NCBI GenBank assembly: GCA_033765305.1
Contig: JANRID010000002.1
Coordinates: 1 to 64,000 of the forward strand
DNA: 64,000 nt
Source: RDXT01 sp033765305
GTDB taxonomy: Bacteria; Bacteroidota; Bacteroidia; J057
Reading direction: 5' to 3'
Position numbers and translations under genes: made by a program. Below are positions 32,563 to 42,343 of this stretch, one piece after another; the first letter of the stretch is position 1, and the number at the start of each line of letters is the position of its first letter. The notes under the pieces are model-generated. The model was not told the origin of the DNA and ran no database searches. It worked only from the letters and a program-made list of their open reading frames with translations.

Positions 32563-35500
32563 TCATGGAATGACGATGCTTTTTTCGTAGCGCGACACGC
32601 CGTCGAGCAGCAGCAGGGTGTACGCACCGGCAGGATAGCGCTTCAGATCGATCTGCTTGCGGAAGGCGCCGGCCGGAATTCGGAGGGCATTTTCGAGCAC
32701 GGGCTCCCGTCCGGCATTCTGCACCTGGAATTCCAGGAACATCGGCCGCGGGCTGTTCAGCTCCAGGGTGACCTGCGGGCTTCCTTCCGCCTGCCGGACC
32801 TGGATGTCCAGGTCGGAGACGCGGCTGCTGTTGCGCACTACCAGCGGACGGGTGATCTGGTCCTGGCAGACTTCATTGCCGGCAAACAAGGTAACCGGAT
32901 ACACGCCTGCGGCGGAAAACACATGCACAGGCGACGCCTCATCCGAGGTGCTGCCCCGCCCGAAGGTCCAGAACCAGGCCGTGGCGCCGGCGCTCCGGTC
33001 CGTAAAAGCCAGGGCGCCGGGATGCACGGCCAGATCGATGGTATCGGCAGGCATGACAAAATCAGCCTGCACGGTCCGCACGCTGACGCGCACGGCTGCC
33101 GTATCCCGGCAGCCCAGCCGGTTGCGGGCTGCCACCCGGTACTCGCCGTCGGCTTCGGGCCGCACACTCAGCCGCGCCGAAGCCGCGTCCGGCAGGCCCA
33201 GCCATTCGTAGCTTTCGCCGCCTTCTGCCGCCAGCGCCACTTCGGACCCCTTGCAGACCGATGCCGACTGGCTTGCCACGCGCAGGAATTTCCCCGGATC
33301 GACGGTCACGGTCACCGAGCCCGAGGTTTCGCAGCCTTGCGCATCGATGGCATCTACCCGGTACAGGGTGGTCGAGGCCGGAAACACGCGCACGCGCGCG
33401 CCGGCGACCGCCTGCAGGCCAGGCGCCTCCGCCCATACATAAGCCTTGCCGCCGATGGCTTCCAGTTGCAGCGTGTCGCCCTTGCACAGCTGGGGGTTCT
33501 GCGGCTTGAAGGCAATAACACCCGGCTGCACCACCTCCACCGTCACCGAACGCACGGACCCGCATCCGCCTGCCCCGCTGACAACCTCGTAGCGGGTCGT
33601 CTGGGAAGGCGAAGCCTTGACCGTCGGCCCGGTGCTGCGGTCCAGCCCCTCCGCCGGCGACCAGCGGTAATCGCTGCCGCCCGATGCCGTGAGCAGCACC
33701 GGCTGCCCGCTACAGATCCTGGCCGCATCGGCCTGCACCTGGAGCGTGCCCGCCGTGCGGACCGATACGGTGACCTGTGCCTCCAGGGCACAGCCTGCTT
33801 CCGTTTTTCCCCGCACCGTATAGCGCGTCGTTTCACGGGGGAAGGCCTGCACCGCCGTTCCTGTGGCGGAACTCAGCCCAGCCGCAGGCGACCAGGTGAA
33901 TGCTCCCGGCACCGAGGTGCGCAGTTCGACGGTTTCCCCTGCACAAATCGACGGTGCAGCAGGCGTCAGCTTCAGTTCCGGCGCCGGGCGCACCTCCACT
34001 TCTACTGTATCGGCATATGCGCAGCCGTCCAGATCCGTTGCCTGCACGATATAGCGGGCCGTCTGGGCCGGGCGCGCCAGCACCGAAGCGCCCCGCGTGC
34101 CGCTGAGGCCTGCCGCAGGGCTCCATTGATAGCTGTATCCGCCCGATGCCTCCAGCTGCACCGATTCTCCCTGGCAGATGACCGGCGCCTCCGGCGAAAT
34201 ACGCACCGGCACGCCGCTGCCAGTCAGGCTCAGCGTTACGCTCCGGGAGGCCTGGCACCCATGCTCGTCGGTTCCGGTGACTGTATAGGTCGTGGTCCGG
34301 ACCGGACGCGCTTCCACCCGGCTGCCGATGACCGTGCTGAGGCCTTCGGCGGCCTGCCATTCATACTGCCGCGCGCCGGAGGCAATCAAGGTAAAGGCCT
34401 GGCCGCGGCACACCGAGACGTCGCCTGTATTCAGCCGCAGATCGACCGGCGCGGTGATGACGGTATGCCCGATGGATTCCTTCCGGTCCTGCATGCCGTT
34501 GCAGCCGGTTACCGTCAGCACTGCATCGTAGATGCCTTCCCGCGCATAGGTAACTTCGGGATTGGGCAAGGCGGATGTGGCAGGCTGGCCGCCGGGGAAT
34601 TCCCAGAAATAAGCTTCCGCGCCTTCGGCCTGGCTGATGAATTTCACAGGCTGGCCGGCGCAGGTCAGCGTCTCATCCGAGGCGAATGCAGCCCGGGGCC
34701 GCTGGCCGGCGGCTACATTCACGGTCGTCTGCGCAGCAGACACACAGCCGTAGCGGTCTGTCGAACGGGCTGTATAGGTCTGATTCTGAGCCGGTGAAGC
34801 CGACACCCGCGGGCCGTAGCGCGTATCGAGCCCCGGCGCCGCATCCCAGACAATCTGCCCGCCGGCGCCGCTTACCGAGAGCGTTATGCTGCCGCCCCTG
34901 CAGATCACCGGCTGCGCCGGCGTGATCGTCAGCGGCTCCGGCTGCCGGACTGCAATGTCCACGGAAGCCGTGTCTGCGCAGCCAGCTGCGGAATACCCCA
35001 CCACCTGAAAGCTTCCGCTGCGCTCCGGAGCCGCCTGGGCGCTGCTGCCCGAGATCCCGCTCAGCAACTGGCCTTCCGGCCATACGTACTGCTGTGCGCC
35101 GCCTGCCCGGAGCGTAATGGCCGCACCGGCGCAGATATCCCGCGCCGAAGCCGTCAGCGATACCGCAGGCTGCGGCAGCACCCGGATGGCGATACTGTCC
35201 CGGATCAGGCAGCCTGATGCGCTCCGCGCCTCGACCAGATACACCGTGCTGCGCTGCGGACGGGCAACGACTTCGTTGCCCTCGCTGCGGTTCAGGGTGG
35301 CTGCGGGCGACCAGGTATAGGCGGCTGCGCCATCGGCTCGCAGGGTAATCGCTGCGCCGGGGCAGACCTGCGGGGGGCCATCGGCGAACAGGCCGATGCG
35401 CGGCGGATCTTCCACCGTCACGGTCACCTGCCTGCGCATCTCGCAGCCGGTGTCTCCGGTTCCGGTGACGGTATAGGTCGTGGTCCGGCGGGGGCGGGCC

Positions 35501-38061
35501 TGCACCAGGCCGCCTTCGGTATAGTTGAGCCCTTCGGCAGGGCTCCAGCGGTACTGCTGGCCGCCGGTCACGCTGAGGGTCACGGCGCCTCCGGGGCAGA
35601 TGGAGGCAGCAGGCGGCTGGATGTCCAGGCTGCGGCCCGGACGGATGGCGACGGATGCAGAAGCCTCGGCCGTGCATCCCAGCGCGTTGCGGGTGCTGAT
35701 GCGGTAGACAAAATCCTGCTCAGGATACAGCGTCAGGCTGTTGCCCGCCGGAGGATTCACCCCGGGCGGCAGGGTCCAGGTCAGCGGGCCGGGGCCAGCC
35801 GCCGTCAGGGTCAGCTGCTGGCCCTGGCAGATGGGGGAAGCGGAAGCCTTGAGCGAAAGTTCGGGCAGGGCCTGCACCTCGATCCAGGCGCTGCGCGTCA
35901 CCGTATGGCTGCCGGATGCATTGACGGCGGTCAGGGTGACCTCATACACGCCGGGCACTGCGTACCGGACAATGGGATTGCGGAGCGTATCCGCAGAAGG
36001 AGTGCCGCCGGGGAAGGACCAGTACCAGTTCACAGGGCTGTGCTCGGTCTGGTCGGTAAAGGTGATGGATGCGCCCGCGCAAATCTTCCGGGCCGACGCT
36101 TCAAATGCTACTGCCGGCGGCGGCAGCGGAGTCGATTCGATTCGCAGGTTGTCCAGGTAGAGATCGTTGCCGTGGCCGGAAAAATTGACGATGGCAATCT
36201 GCACCAGCGGCAGGCCGTCATAGGCGCTCAGGTCGATGCGCTCGGTGCGCCACTGGTCGGGGCGGGGGACGAAGGCATCTTCGGTGCTGGAAGCTGTCGC
36301 GAGGGCCTTTCCGCCTTTAAAGTAGATGCACTGAAAGGTCTGGCTGCAGCCGGCGGCGATGAAAATACCGAGCGAATCCGAGTAGCTGCTGCTGAAAGGC
36401 GCGTACGCGACATCGAAAGACAGCCGGGTATCCTGGCCGCCGGCGAGCGACAGGACCGGCGTCAGCACGGCATCCGGAGCATTGCGGAGGTTGTAGTCGA
36501 AATTGCCCATGCGCAGGCTGCCGCTGCCCTGCCCGCGGGCGCTGAAGCGCTCGCTCCGGGTCCAGGCCGCATCGTCCTGCGGATTGTACAGGACGAGGCC
36601 CGGGGGCGGGAAGGCACCCGGCGCCTCCAGATCGAGCACATAGGGCAGCGGCTGCCCCTGGGACAGCACCTCGATATACGACTCCCGGACAGCGCTGCGC
36701 TCGCCGGCCGCATTGGATACCGTCAGGGTTACCGGGTAGCGGCCGGGTTTGCGGTAGGTGACTACCGGATTGGGAATGGCCGCATATTCCGGTTTCCCGC
36801 CCGGAAAACTCCAGGCATAGCGCTGCGGCGAGCCGGCAGACTGGTCGGTAAAGGCTACCCGCAGCGGGCCGCAGCCGCTGCGCACATCGGCGGTGAAGGC
36901 GGGCTCCGGCGGTGCCGCCGGGCGCTCGCAGACGTCCGAGCTGAGCAGCTCGCGGCGGCGGGGGCTGTTTTCCAGGATCAGACGCATGCGGGTCTTCTGG
37001 TCCTGGGTAAAAAAGCTCATGCAGGCGTCGTCTGTATAGTCCATATAGTTCTGGACCATTGCAGCTACGCCGTTGCAGCCGGTGCTGCCGGGCGGGCAGC
37101 CGTAGTGGGCATCGTCGGTATCGGGGGTATCTTCGCAGAAATCATCCACCCCGCAGGGGCCGTCGCCCCAGATATGGCGCAGGCCCAGCCAGTGGCCAAT
37201 CTCGTGCGTAGCGGTGCGCCCGCGGTCAAAAGGCGCTGCGGCAGTTCCCTGGGTGCCGAAAGCCGTGTAATTGATCACCACCCCGTCGGTCATGGCCGCG
37301 CCCGGCGCTGCGGGCAGCCCGGTCAGCTGAGCCGACTGCGGAAACTGCGCAAATCCCAGCACCCCGCCGGCAATGTTGCACACCCACAGATTGAAATACC
37401 GGGTGGGATCCCAGATGGTGGCTGGCTTGATGACCTCGTTGATGTAGCGCTCCGTAAAGGGCGCGCGCCCGAAGGCTACCCGGTGGATGCCGTTGGTGGG
37501 GTTGCCCTGCGGATCCCGCCCAGCCAGGCAGAATTCGATCTCCGTATCGACCGCTACATCCTGAAAGGAACGCGCTGTAATGGAAGCATTTGCATTTTTC
37601 TGCCGGTAGTCTTCATTCAGCACTTCGATCTGGGAGAGCACTTGGGCATCGGAGATATTTTCGATGGGATTGCTGTAAATGACATGCACCACCACCGGAA
37701 GGGCATACACCGACACCGCGGCCCGGCGGCTGCCGCCGCGCGACTGCTGGGCCTGCCGCCGGGCGGCTTCCATCCACTGCTCGAAGGCCTCGGTGCTTTC
37801 CTGCTCGGAGGCATGGGCAGCCTGGCGCTCCTGCTCCATGGCCAGGGTCACGCAGGTGCGGTCCTGCGGCAGGAGGCTGCGGTAGCGGGGGTTGAATTTG
37901 CTGTAGTCGTGCTGGGGATTGCGGAACGGGCGGCTCTGGGCCGGATCCTGCGGGTTGAAGATCCAGGCAGGATTGCCGCCGTGCGCCGAAGGTGGCAGCG
38001 CCTGCTGGGCCGCAAGGCCTCCGGCTGCCATACACAGAAGAAATGCCGCAATCCGTGACAT
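32563..38061 (-). CDS. Giant secreted M43 (pappalysin/cytophagalysin) metalloprotease with PKD and two-Cys Ig-like repeats
   Basis: An 1832-residue protein with signal peptide MSRIAAFLLCMAAGGLAAQ. The catalytic domain (about 140-380) has HEIGHWLGLRH with His286, Glu287, His290 and His296, the M43 pattern, followed by the conserved VQNYMDYTDDACMSFFT Met-turn region. Then come PKD1, a jelly-roll/MAM-like carbohydrate-binding-type domain, PKD2, eleven degenerate Ig-like repeats of about 75-80 residues each opening with a Cys-x-Gly and closing with Gly-Cys, with one PKD inside the series, a final PKD and a C-terminal sorting-like domain ending YEKSIVIP. Probably exported by T9SS and cell-attached or released. 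It precedes the M16 pair by 67 bases on the same strand. Confidence 0.92.
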   Translation of the reverse strand: MSRIAAFLLCMAAGGLAAQQALPPSAHGGNPAWIFNPQDPAQSRPFRNPQHDYSKFNPRYRSLLPQDRTCVTLAMEQERQAAHASEQESTEAFEQWMEAARRQAQQSRGGSRRAAVSVYALPVVVHVIYSNPIENISDAQVLSQIEVLNEDYRQKNANASITARSFQDVAVDTEIEFCLAGRDPQGNPTNGIHRVAFGRAPFTERYINEVIKPATIWDPTRYFNLWVCNIAGGVLGFAQFPQSAQLTGLPAAPGAAMTDGVVINYTAFGTQGTAAAPFDRGRTATHEIGHWLGLRHIWGDGPCGVDDFCEDTPDTDDAHYGCPPGSTGCNGVAAMVQNYMDYTDDACMSFFTQDQKTRMRLILENSPRRRELLSSDVCERPAAPPEPAFTADVRSGCGPLRVAFTDQSAGSPQRYAWSFPGGKPEYAAIPNPVVTYRKPGRYPVTLTVSNAAGERSAVRESYIEVLSQGQPLPYVLDLEAPGAFPPPGLVLYNPQDDAAWTRSERFSARGQGSGSLRMGNFDYNLRNAPDAVLTPVLSLAGGQDTRLSFDVAYAPFSSSYSDSLGIFIAAGCSQTFQCIYFKGGKALATASSTEDAFVPRPDQWRTERIDLSAYDGLPLVQIAIVNFSGHGNDLYLDNLRIESTPLPPPAVAFEASARKICAGASITFTDQTEHSPVNWYWSFPGGTPSADTLRNPIVRYAVPGVYEVTLTAVNASGSHTVTRSAWIEVQALPELSLKASASPICQGQQLTLTAAGPGPLTWTLPPGVNPPAGNSLTLYPEQDFVYRISTRNALGCTAEASASVAIRPGRSLDIQPPAASICPGGAVTLSVTGGQQYRWSPAEGLNYTEGGLVQARPRRTTTYTVTGTGDTGCEMRRQVTVTVEDPPRIGLFADGPPQVCPGAAITLRADGAAAYTWSPAATLNRSEGNEVVARPQRSTVYLVEARSASGCLIRDSIAIRVLPQPAVSLTASARDICAGAAITLRAGGAQQYVWPEGQLLSGISGSSAQAAPERSGSFQVVGYSAAGCADTASVDIAVRQPEPLTITPAQPVICRGGSITLSVSGAGGQIVWDAAPGLDTRYGPRVSASPAQNQTYTARSTDRYGCVSAAQTTVNVAAGQRPRAAFASDETLTCAGQPVKFISQAEGAEAYFWEFPGGQPATSALPNPEVTYAREGIYDAVLTVTGCNGMQDRKESIGHTVITAPVDLRLNTGDVSVCRGQAFTLIASGARQYEWQAAEGLSTVIGSRVEARPVRTTTYTVTGTDEHGCQASRSVTLSLTGSGVPVRISPEAPVICQGESVQLEASGGYSYQWSPAAGLSGTRGASVLARPAQTARYIVQATDLDGCAYADTVEVEVRPAPELKLTPAAPSICAGETVELRTSVPGAFTWSPAAGLSSATGTAVQAFPRETTRYTVRGKTEAGCALEAQVTVSVRTAGTLQVQADAARICSGQPVLLTASGGSDYRWSPAEGLDRSTGPTVKASPSQTTRYEVVSGAGGCGSVRSVTVEVVQPGVIAFKPQNPQLCKGDTLQLEAIGGKAYVWAEAPGLQAVAGARVRVFPASTTLYRVDAIDAQGCETSGSVTVTVDPGKFLRVASQSASVCKGSEVALAAEGGESYEWLGLPDAASARLSVRPEADGEYRVAARNRLGCRDTAAVRVSVRTVQADFVMPADTIDLAVHPGALAFTDRSAGATAWFWTFGRGSTSDEASPVHVFSAAGVYPVTLFAGNEVCQDQITRPLVVRNSSRVSDLDIQVRQAEGSPQVTLELNSPRPMFLEFQVQNAGREPVLENALRIPAGAFRKQIDLKRYPAGAYTLLLLDGVSRYEKSIVIP

Positions 38062-38142
38062 AAAAGCGCAGGGTTGTTAGAGCAGTCTGATGAACTGCAA
38101 GATACGAAACCCCGCACATCTTCCAACCGGCCCTTCCGGGCT

Positions 38143-38373
38143 TCAGTTCCGGCTGGCTGCATCGCAGCCGCCATTCCCGGCCTTGCGCTTGCGCTGGTCC
38201 TCATAGATCAGGATGCCGAGCGAGCCCACGGTGCAGCAAAAGGTCAGCGCCTGCATGGCGATATCGCCGGGCGCAGCGCCTTGGCCTGCGTAGATGCCCA
38301 GCAGCAGGCCCATCGCTGCTGCAATGCCGAGCAGCAGGCCCGTGAGCGGAGTGAGACGGAAACGGGAGCGCAT
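38143..38373 (-). CDS. Small two-helix membrane protein
   Basis: A 76-residue ORF with two hydrophobic segments (LTGLLLGIAAAMGLLLGIYAG and IAMQALTFCCTVGSLGILIY), a short charged start MRSRFR and a basic C-terminal tail EDQRKRKAGN. It lies between the divergent M43 protease and rfbB genes, 81 bases upstream of the protease start on the same strand. No family is recognised, and the codon bias is the only further support that it is real. Confidence 0.5.
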   Translation of the reverse strand: MRSRFRLTPLTGLLLGIAAAMGLLLGIYAGQGAAPGDIAMQALTFCCTVGSLGILIYEDQRKRKAGNGGCDAASRN

Positions 38374-38466
38374 ACGGATCTGGAATTGAAGTACGCACCA
38401 TGAGTCGCCGGGGCCGGGAGAAATAGTACATCTTCCCCATCTGTATCCCGGTTCCCCGCAATCCCC

Positions 38467-38474
38467 TATCTTTG
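38467..38474 (+). promoter_or_regulatory. -7 promoter box (TATCTTTG) ahead of rfbB
   Basis: Exact TAnnTTTG match ending 15 bases before the preferred ATG. This short leader is one reason to choose ATG 38490 over the TTG at 38472, which overlaps the box. Confidence 0.5.
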
Positions 38475-38489
38475 GCGCAAATTCGGTCT

Positions 38490-39551
38490 ATGGCCCGCTC
38501 TCTTCTCATCACCGGCGGCGCCGGTTTCATCGGTTCCCACCTCGTACGGCATCTGGTGCAGGCCTACCCGGCGTACCGGATCGTCAACCTCGATGCCCTC
38601 ACCTACGCCGGCAATCTCGAAAACCTCCGCGATCTGGAGCAGGCGCCCCATTATACCTTCATCAAAGGCGATATCCTGGACCCCGGTCTGCTCGAATCGC
38701 TCTTTGCCGCGCATCAGTTCGACGGGGTGATCCACCTGGCTGCCGAAAGCCATGTGGACCGCAGCATCCTGGACCCCCTGGCCTTTGTCCGGACGAATGT
38801 GCTCGGAACCGTGACGCTGCTCAATGCCGCCCGCCAGGCCTGGAAAGGCCGCCAGGATGTGCGCTTTTACCACGTCTCCACCGACGAGGTGTACGGCTCG
38901 CTGGAGCCGGGCACGTATTTCACCGAAACGACCCCCTACGATCCGCAAAGCCCCTATTCCGCCTCCAAAGCCGCTTCCGATCACTTCGTGCGGGCCTACG
39001 GCAATACCTACGGGCTGCCCGTCGTCGTGAGCAACTGCTCCAACAATTACGGCCCGTATCAATTCCCCGAAAAACTGATTCCCCTCTTCATCGCCAACCT
39101 GCTGGAGGAGAAGCCCCTGCCGGTGTACGGCAAAGGCGACAACGTCCGCGACTGGCTCTGGGTCCCCGACCACTGCGCCGCCATCGACCTCATTTTCCAC
39201 CAGGGCCGGACGGGGGAAACGTACAACATCGGCGGCCGGAACGAATGGCGGAATATCGACCTCGTACACCTGCTCTGCCGGCTGATGGATGAAAAACTGG
39301 GCCGCAGGCCCGGCCATTCGGCGGCGCTGATCACCTACGTGCAGGACCGCCCCGGGCACGACCACCGCTACGCCATCGATCCTTCCAAACTGGAGCAGGA
39401 ACTGGGCTGGAGCCCCTCGCTGACTTTCGAGGAAGGGCTGAGCCGCACCATCGACTGGTACCTGGCGAACCGGGAATGGGTGGCGCGGGTGCGCAGCGGC
39501 GCCTACCAGCAGTACTACGACGAGCAATACGGCGGGCGGCTGCAGGCCTAA
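38490..39551 (+). CDS. rfbB: dTDP-glucose 4,6-dehydratase
   Basis: A 353-residue extended SDR that converts dTDP-glucose to dTDP-4-keto-6-deoxyglucose, the entry to deoxysugar synthesis for cell-surface glycans. ITGGAGFIGSHLVRHL is the NAD loop; STDEVYG contains the catalytic Thr and Asp-Glu pair specific to the dehydratase, and YSASKAASDHFVRAYGNTYG the YxxxK pair. NNYGPYQFPEKLIP and VQDRPGHDHRYAID are RmlB-specific. No rfbA, C or D is in view. Its stop overlaps the cutC stop by four bases on the opposite strand. Confidence 0.95.
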   Translation: MARSLLITGGAGFIGSHLVRHLVQAYPAYRIVNLDALTYAGNLENLRDLEQAPHYTFIKGDILDPGLLESLFAAHQFDGVIHLAAESHVDRSILDPLAFVRTNVLGTVTLLNAARQAWKGRQDVRFYHVSTDEVYGSLEPGTYFTETTPYDPQSPYSASKAASDHFVRAYGNTYGLPVVVSNCSNNYGPYQFPEKLIPLFIANLLEEKPLPVYGKGDNVRDWLWVPDHCAAIDLIFHQGRTGETYNIGGRNEWRNIDLVHLLCRLMDEKLGRRPGHSAALITYVQDRPGHDHRYAIDPSKLEQELGWSPSLTFEEGLSRTIDWYLANREWVARVRSGAYQQYYDEQYGGRLQA

Positions 39552-40252
39552 AGCCCGGCCAGTGCCGTTTTGATGGCGCGGACCCGCGCGGCATCCGTAG
39601 CATGCCAGCTGGTATCGAAGGCGTCCTGCGCGGTGCCGCCTTGGCGTACGCGCCCGCTCGCGTGCACTTCGCGCACGCCGGTATCGGCAGCAAGCTGCCG
39701 CACATTGCCCGGCTCCACGCCGCTGCCGGCCATCACAGCCAGCGCATCTCCTGCCAGCAGGCAAAGGCGGCGGATCAGCGCGGCTCCATCCGGCGCCTTG
39801 GGCGCCTGGCCTGAGGTAAGGAGGCGCTTCACGCCCAGGCGCAGCAGCAGCTCCAGCCCGGCCTCCGGCTCCTGCACCAGGTCAAAGGCGCGGTGGAAGG
39901 TGACTTCCAGCGGGCCGGCCAGGTCCAGCGCTTCCCGCAGCCGCTCTGCATCGATGCGGCGGGCGGAGGTGAGCATGCCCAGCACCACCCCCTGCAGCGG
40001 CAGGCTGCGCGCCTGCTGCAAATCCCGGCGGATCAGGTCCCACTCCGCCTCCGTATAGCAGAAGCTGCCCCCGCGCGGGCGGATCATCATCATCAGGGGC
40101 AGGCCCGTGCGCGCATGCGCGAACTCCACCAGGCTCACGGGCGGCGTAGTGCCGCCTTCGGCCAGATTGGCGCAGACTTCAAGCCGGTCGGCGCCGCCTG
40201 CGGCGGCGGCCAGAACCGATTCGGGGTGATCGATGCAAACCTCCAGCAGCAT
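39548..40252 (-). CDS. cutC: CutC family protein (copper homeostasis, putative hydrolase)
   Basis: A 234-residue TIM-barrel protein. MLLEVCIDHPESVLAAAAGGADRLEVC is the standard CutC opening, with LAEGGTTPP, MIRPRGGSFCYTEAE and LEVTFHRAFDLVQEP following as conserved strands and loops. CutC was first linked to copper tolerance in E. coli, but the biochemical role is unsettled. It ends the minus-strand run that starts with the long purF-like gene and is separated from the glycosylasparaginase gene by three bases, so co-transcription is likely. Confidence 0.9.
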   Translation of the reverse strand: MLLEVCIDHPESVLAAAAGGADRLEVCANLAEGGTTPPVSLVEFAHARTGLPLMMMIRPRGGSFCYTEAEWDLIRRDLQQARSLPLQGVVLGMLTSARRIDAERLREALDLAGPLEVTFHRAFDLVQEPEAGLELLLRLGVKRLLTSGQAPKAPDGAALIRRLCLLAGDALAVMAGSGVEPGNVRQLAADTGVREVHASGRVRQGGTAQDAFDTSWHATDAARVRAIKTALAGL

Positions 40253-40255
40253 GGC

Positions 40256-41218
40256 TTACAGCGTGCTGCGGCCTTTGAGCACCGCGTCCTGATCCGCATG
40301 GCGGACCGCATATTCGAAGCCCGGCTGGATGCACCAGGCGCCGTATTCGCCCTGTTTGTTCAAGGCCAGAAAGCCGACCTGGATCTCGCGGTAGTCGGGA
40401 TTCTTGCTGATGACGCGCTCCACGGCGCGGCGGCAGGCTTCTTCGGGGCTGTGGCCCTGGCGCATGAGCTCCACAACGAGGTGGCAGCCGGCAGCCCGGA
40501 TGACGGCTTCGCCCCAGCCGGTAGCGGTGGCAGCGCCGATTTCGTTGTCCACATACAGGCCGGCGCCGATGATCGGCGAGTCGCCGACGCGGCCGCGCAT
40601 TTTCCAGGCGGCGCCGCTGGTGGTACAGGCACCGGAGAGGTTGCCTGCGGCATCGAGGGCCAGGATGCCGATGGTGTCGTGGTTTTCGACGTTGATTTTT
40701 GCTTTCGCAGGGGGCGGATTGTCCTTGCGCCAGGCTTTCCACTCCGCTTTGGATTGGGGGGTAAGCAGGTTGGTTTTTGTAAACCCTTGATCCAGAGCAA
40801 ATTGCAGTGCCCCTTCCCCCACCAGCATCACGTGGGGCGTGGCTTCCATCACCCGCCGGGCGACAGATACCGGGTGCAGGATCTGCTCCAGAAACGCAAC
40901 GGAGCCGCAGCGTCCGCGCTCGTCCATGATGCAGGCGTCGAGGGTCACATGGCCTTCCCGGTCCGGGCGGCCGCCGATGCCGACGGTCTGGTTGGACGGG
41001 TCCGCCTCCGTGAGGCGGGCGCCGGCTTCCACGGCATCGAGCGCGCTGCGGCCTGCGGCCAGCAGTTCCCAGGCCGCAGCATTCGCCGCCTGCCCGAAAT
41101 CCCAGGTGGACACGACCACCGGGCGGCGGGCAGCGGGCGCGAAGCCCAAGGCTCTGCGGGCGCTCATCAGGGCGGCGCCCAGCGCAGCCTGGCGGAGAAA
41201 AAATCGGCGGGACGGCAT
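40256..41218 (-). CDS. N4-(beta-N-acetylglucosaminyl)-L-asparaginase (glycosylasparaginase)
   Basis: A 320-residue N-terminal-nucleophile hydrolase that cuts the link between Asn and GlcNAc in glycoprotein breakdown. ATG 41218 opens a twin-arginine type signal (MPSRRFFLRQAALGAALMSA), so export to the periplasm in folded form is likely. The autocleavage site is HDTIG with Thr182 as the new N-terminal nucleophile; GRVGDSPIIGAGLYVDNEIGAATATGWGE is the substrate loop region of the beta subunit. Preceded in the operon by a DHFR-like gene and followed by cutC. Homologues in Bacteroidota participate in glycan foraging. Confidence 0.9.
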   Translation of the reverse strand: MPSRRFFLRQAALGAALMSARRALGFAPAARRPVVVSTWDFGQAANAAAWELLAAGRSALDAVEAGARLTEADPSNQTVGIGGRPDREGHVTLDACIMDERGRCGSVAFLEQILHPVSVARRVMEATPHVMLVGEGALQFALDQGFTKTNLLTPQSKAEWKAWRKDNPPPAKAKINVENHDTIGILALDAAGNLSGACTTSGAAWKMRGRVGDSPIIGAGLYVDNEIGAATATGWGEAVIRAAGCHLVVELMRQGHSPEEACRRAVERVISKNPDYREIQVGFLALNKQGEYGAWCIQPGFEYAVRHADQDAVLKGRSTL

Positions 41219-41273
41219 AGCAGCAGCGTATCCGGCAAGTGTACGCAATTCAGGGCTCCGGGGCAAGGCCCGA

Positions 41274-41792
41274 TTATTCCGCCTGCCTTACGCCGTACCG
41301 GAGCTGGACCAGACCGGTGTGGTATTCCGCATGGCCGAGCAGGTCGAGCTGGATGCGGCCAGCCCGGTCGGGGAAGAGGCGCATGCCGCCGCCCAGCAGG
41401 ATCGGATGGATGGAGAGGATCAGCTCGTCCACTAGCCCGGCGTCGAGCAGCGAGGCCGTCAGGCGGGCACCGCCGAAGAGCCAGATGCCGCGGCCCGGCG
41501 CTTGCCGGAGCTGCCGGACGGCCGCCTCTATATTGCCGCTGAGCAGCTGTGCGCCGGGCCGCACTTCGGCGAGCGTGTTCGAGCAAACGTACCACACATG
41601 CTCCGAAAATACGTCCGGCGAGGTCTGCATGAGCAGCTCATAGCTGTTTCGCCCCATGAGCAGGCTGTCGGTGCGTTCCAGAAACTCGGTCATCCCGTAA
41701 TCCTGGTCGGTGAAGCACCAGTCGAATTCGCCCTTGGGGCCTTCGATATAGCCGTCGAGGCTTACGGCGAGGTTGAGCAGGATCTGCCGCAT
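41274..41792 (-). CDS. Dihydrofolate reductase-like / RibD C-terminal domain protein
   Basis: A 172-residue member of the RibD_C/DHFR-like family (YyaP type). MRQILLNLAVSLDGYIEGPKGEFDW is the usual start, followed by LERTDSLLMGRNSYELL and the GIWLFGGARLTASLLDAGLVDEL nucleotide-binding Gly pair, then IHPILLGGGMRLF. These resemble riboflavin-pathway reductases but are stand-alone, and their substrate is generally unknown. It sits in a minus-strand run between DUF1643 and glycosylasparaginase with short gaps. Confidence 0.88.
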   Translation of the reverse strand: MRQILLNLAVSLDGYIEGPKGEFDWCFTDQDYGMTEFLERTDSLLMGRNSYELLMQTSPDVFSEHVWYVCSNTLAEVRPGAQLLSGNIEAAVRQLRQAPGRGIWLFGGARLTASLLDAGLVDELILSIHPILLGGGMRLFPDRAGRIQLDLLGHAEYHTGLVQLRYGVRQAE

Positions 41793-41806
41793 GGGATATT
41801 CAGGTC

Positions 41807-42340
41807 TTAGCTGGGGAAGATGCGTTCAAGATACAGGTGCGGGTCGAAGGAAACAAGGCCTGCGGCATAGGGCGCGCGGCCCGGATGCCGCGGGTGGCCG
41901 CCCAGGGTGGGCAGCCCGGTCTGAAGCCAGGGCAGCGCTGCGAGGCCGGGCAAGGCCAGCAGCGCCCGGAGCTGCGGCAGCAGCCACGGACGCAGGCCGA
42001 TATGCGCGCCCCAGGCGGCAAACGCCGCCGCAGGCGGATGGGTCGCCAGCGCATGGCGCAGGGCCGCCAGGTTGTCTGCGCAGAGCTGCGGATCGGCTTT
42101 CAGGTGCAATTCTGCCGGATAGGGCGTGCGCTGCGGGTAGAGATTGGCCATGAGAAACCCATCGAAGCCGGCCCGCTCCGCAAAGCCCATCAGCTTGCGC
42201 AGGGTCGGATCCGGCCGCCGGTCGTCGGCGGCGCTGGGGTTGAGCCCTACGGCCCACAGGATGCGCGTGCCGCGCATGCCCAGCGCAAAACGGGCATTCC
42301 GCTGCGGGCAGTGCAGATAGCAGTCGATCGCGTAGCGCAT
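41807..42340 (-). CDS. DUF1643 domain protein
   Basis: A 177-residue DUF1643 protein. The N-terminal RILWAVGLNPSAADDRRPDPTLRKLMGFAER contains the family's conserved NPSxAD and DxT element, and FLMANLYPQRTPYP continues the characteristic N-L-x-P motif. AFAAWGAHIG and GGHPRHPGRAPY close the family pattern. The function is unknown. It starts three bases after the stop of the long purF-like gene, so it belongs to that transcript. Confidence 0.85.
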   Translation of the reverse strand: MRYAIDCYLHCPQRNARFALGMRGTRILWAVGLNPSAADDRRPDPTLRKLMGFAERAGFDGFLMANLYPQRTPYPAELHLKADPQLCADNLAALRHALATHPPAAAFAAWGAHIGLRPWLLPQLRALLALPGLAALPWLQTGLPTLGGHPRHPGRAPYAAGLVSFDPHLYLERIFPS

Positions 42341-42343
42341 GGC

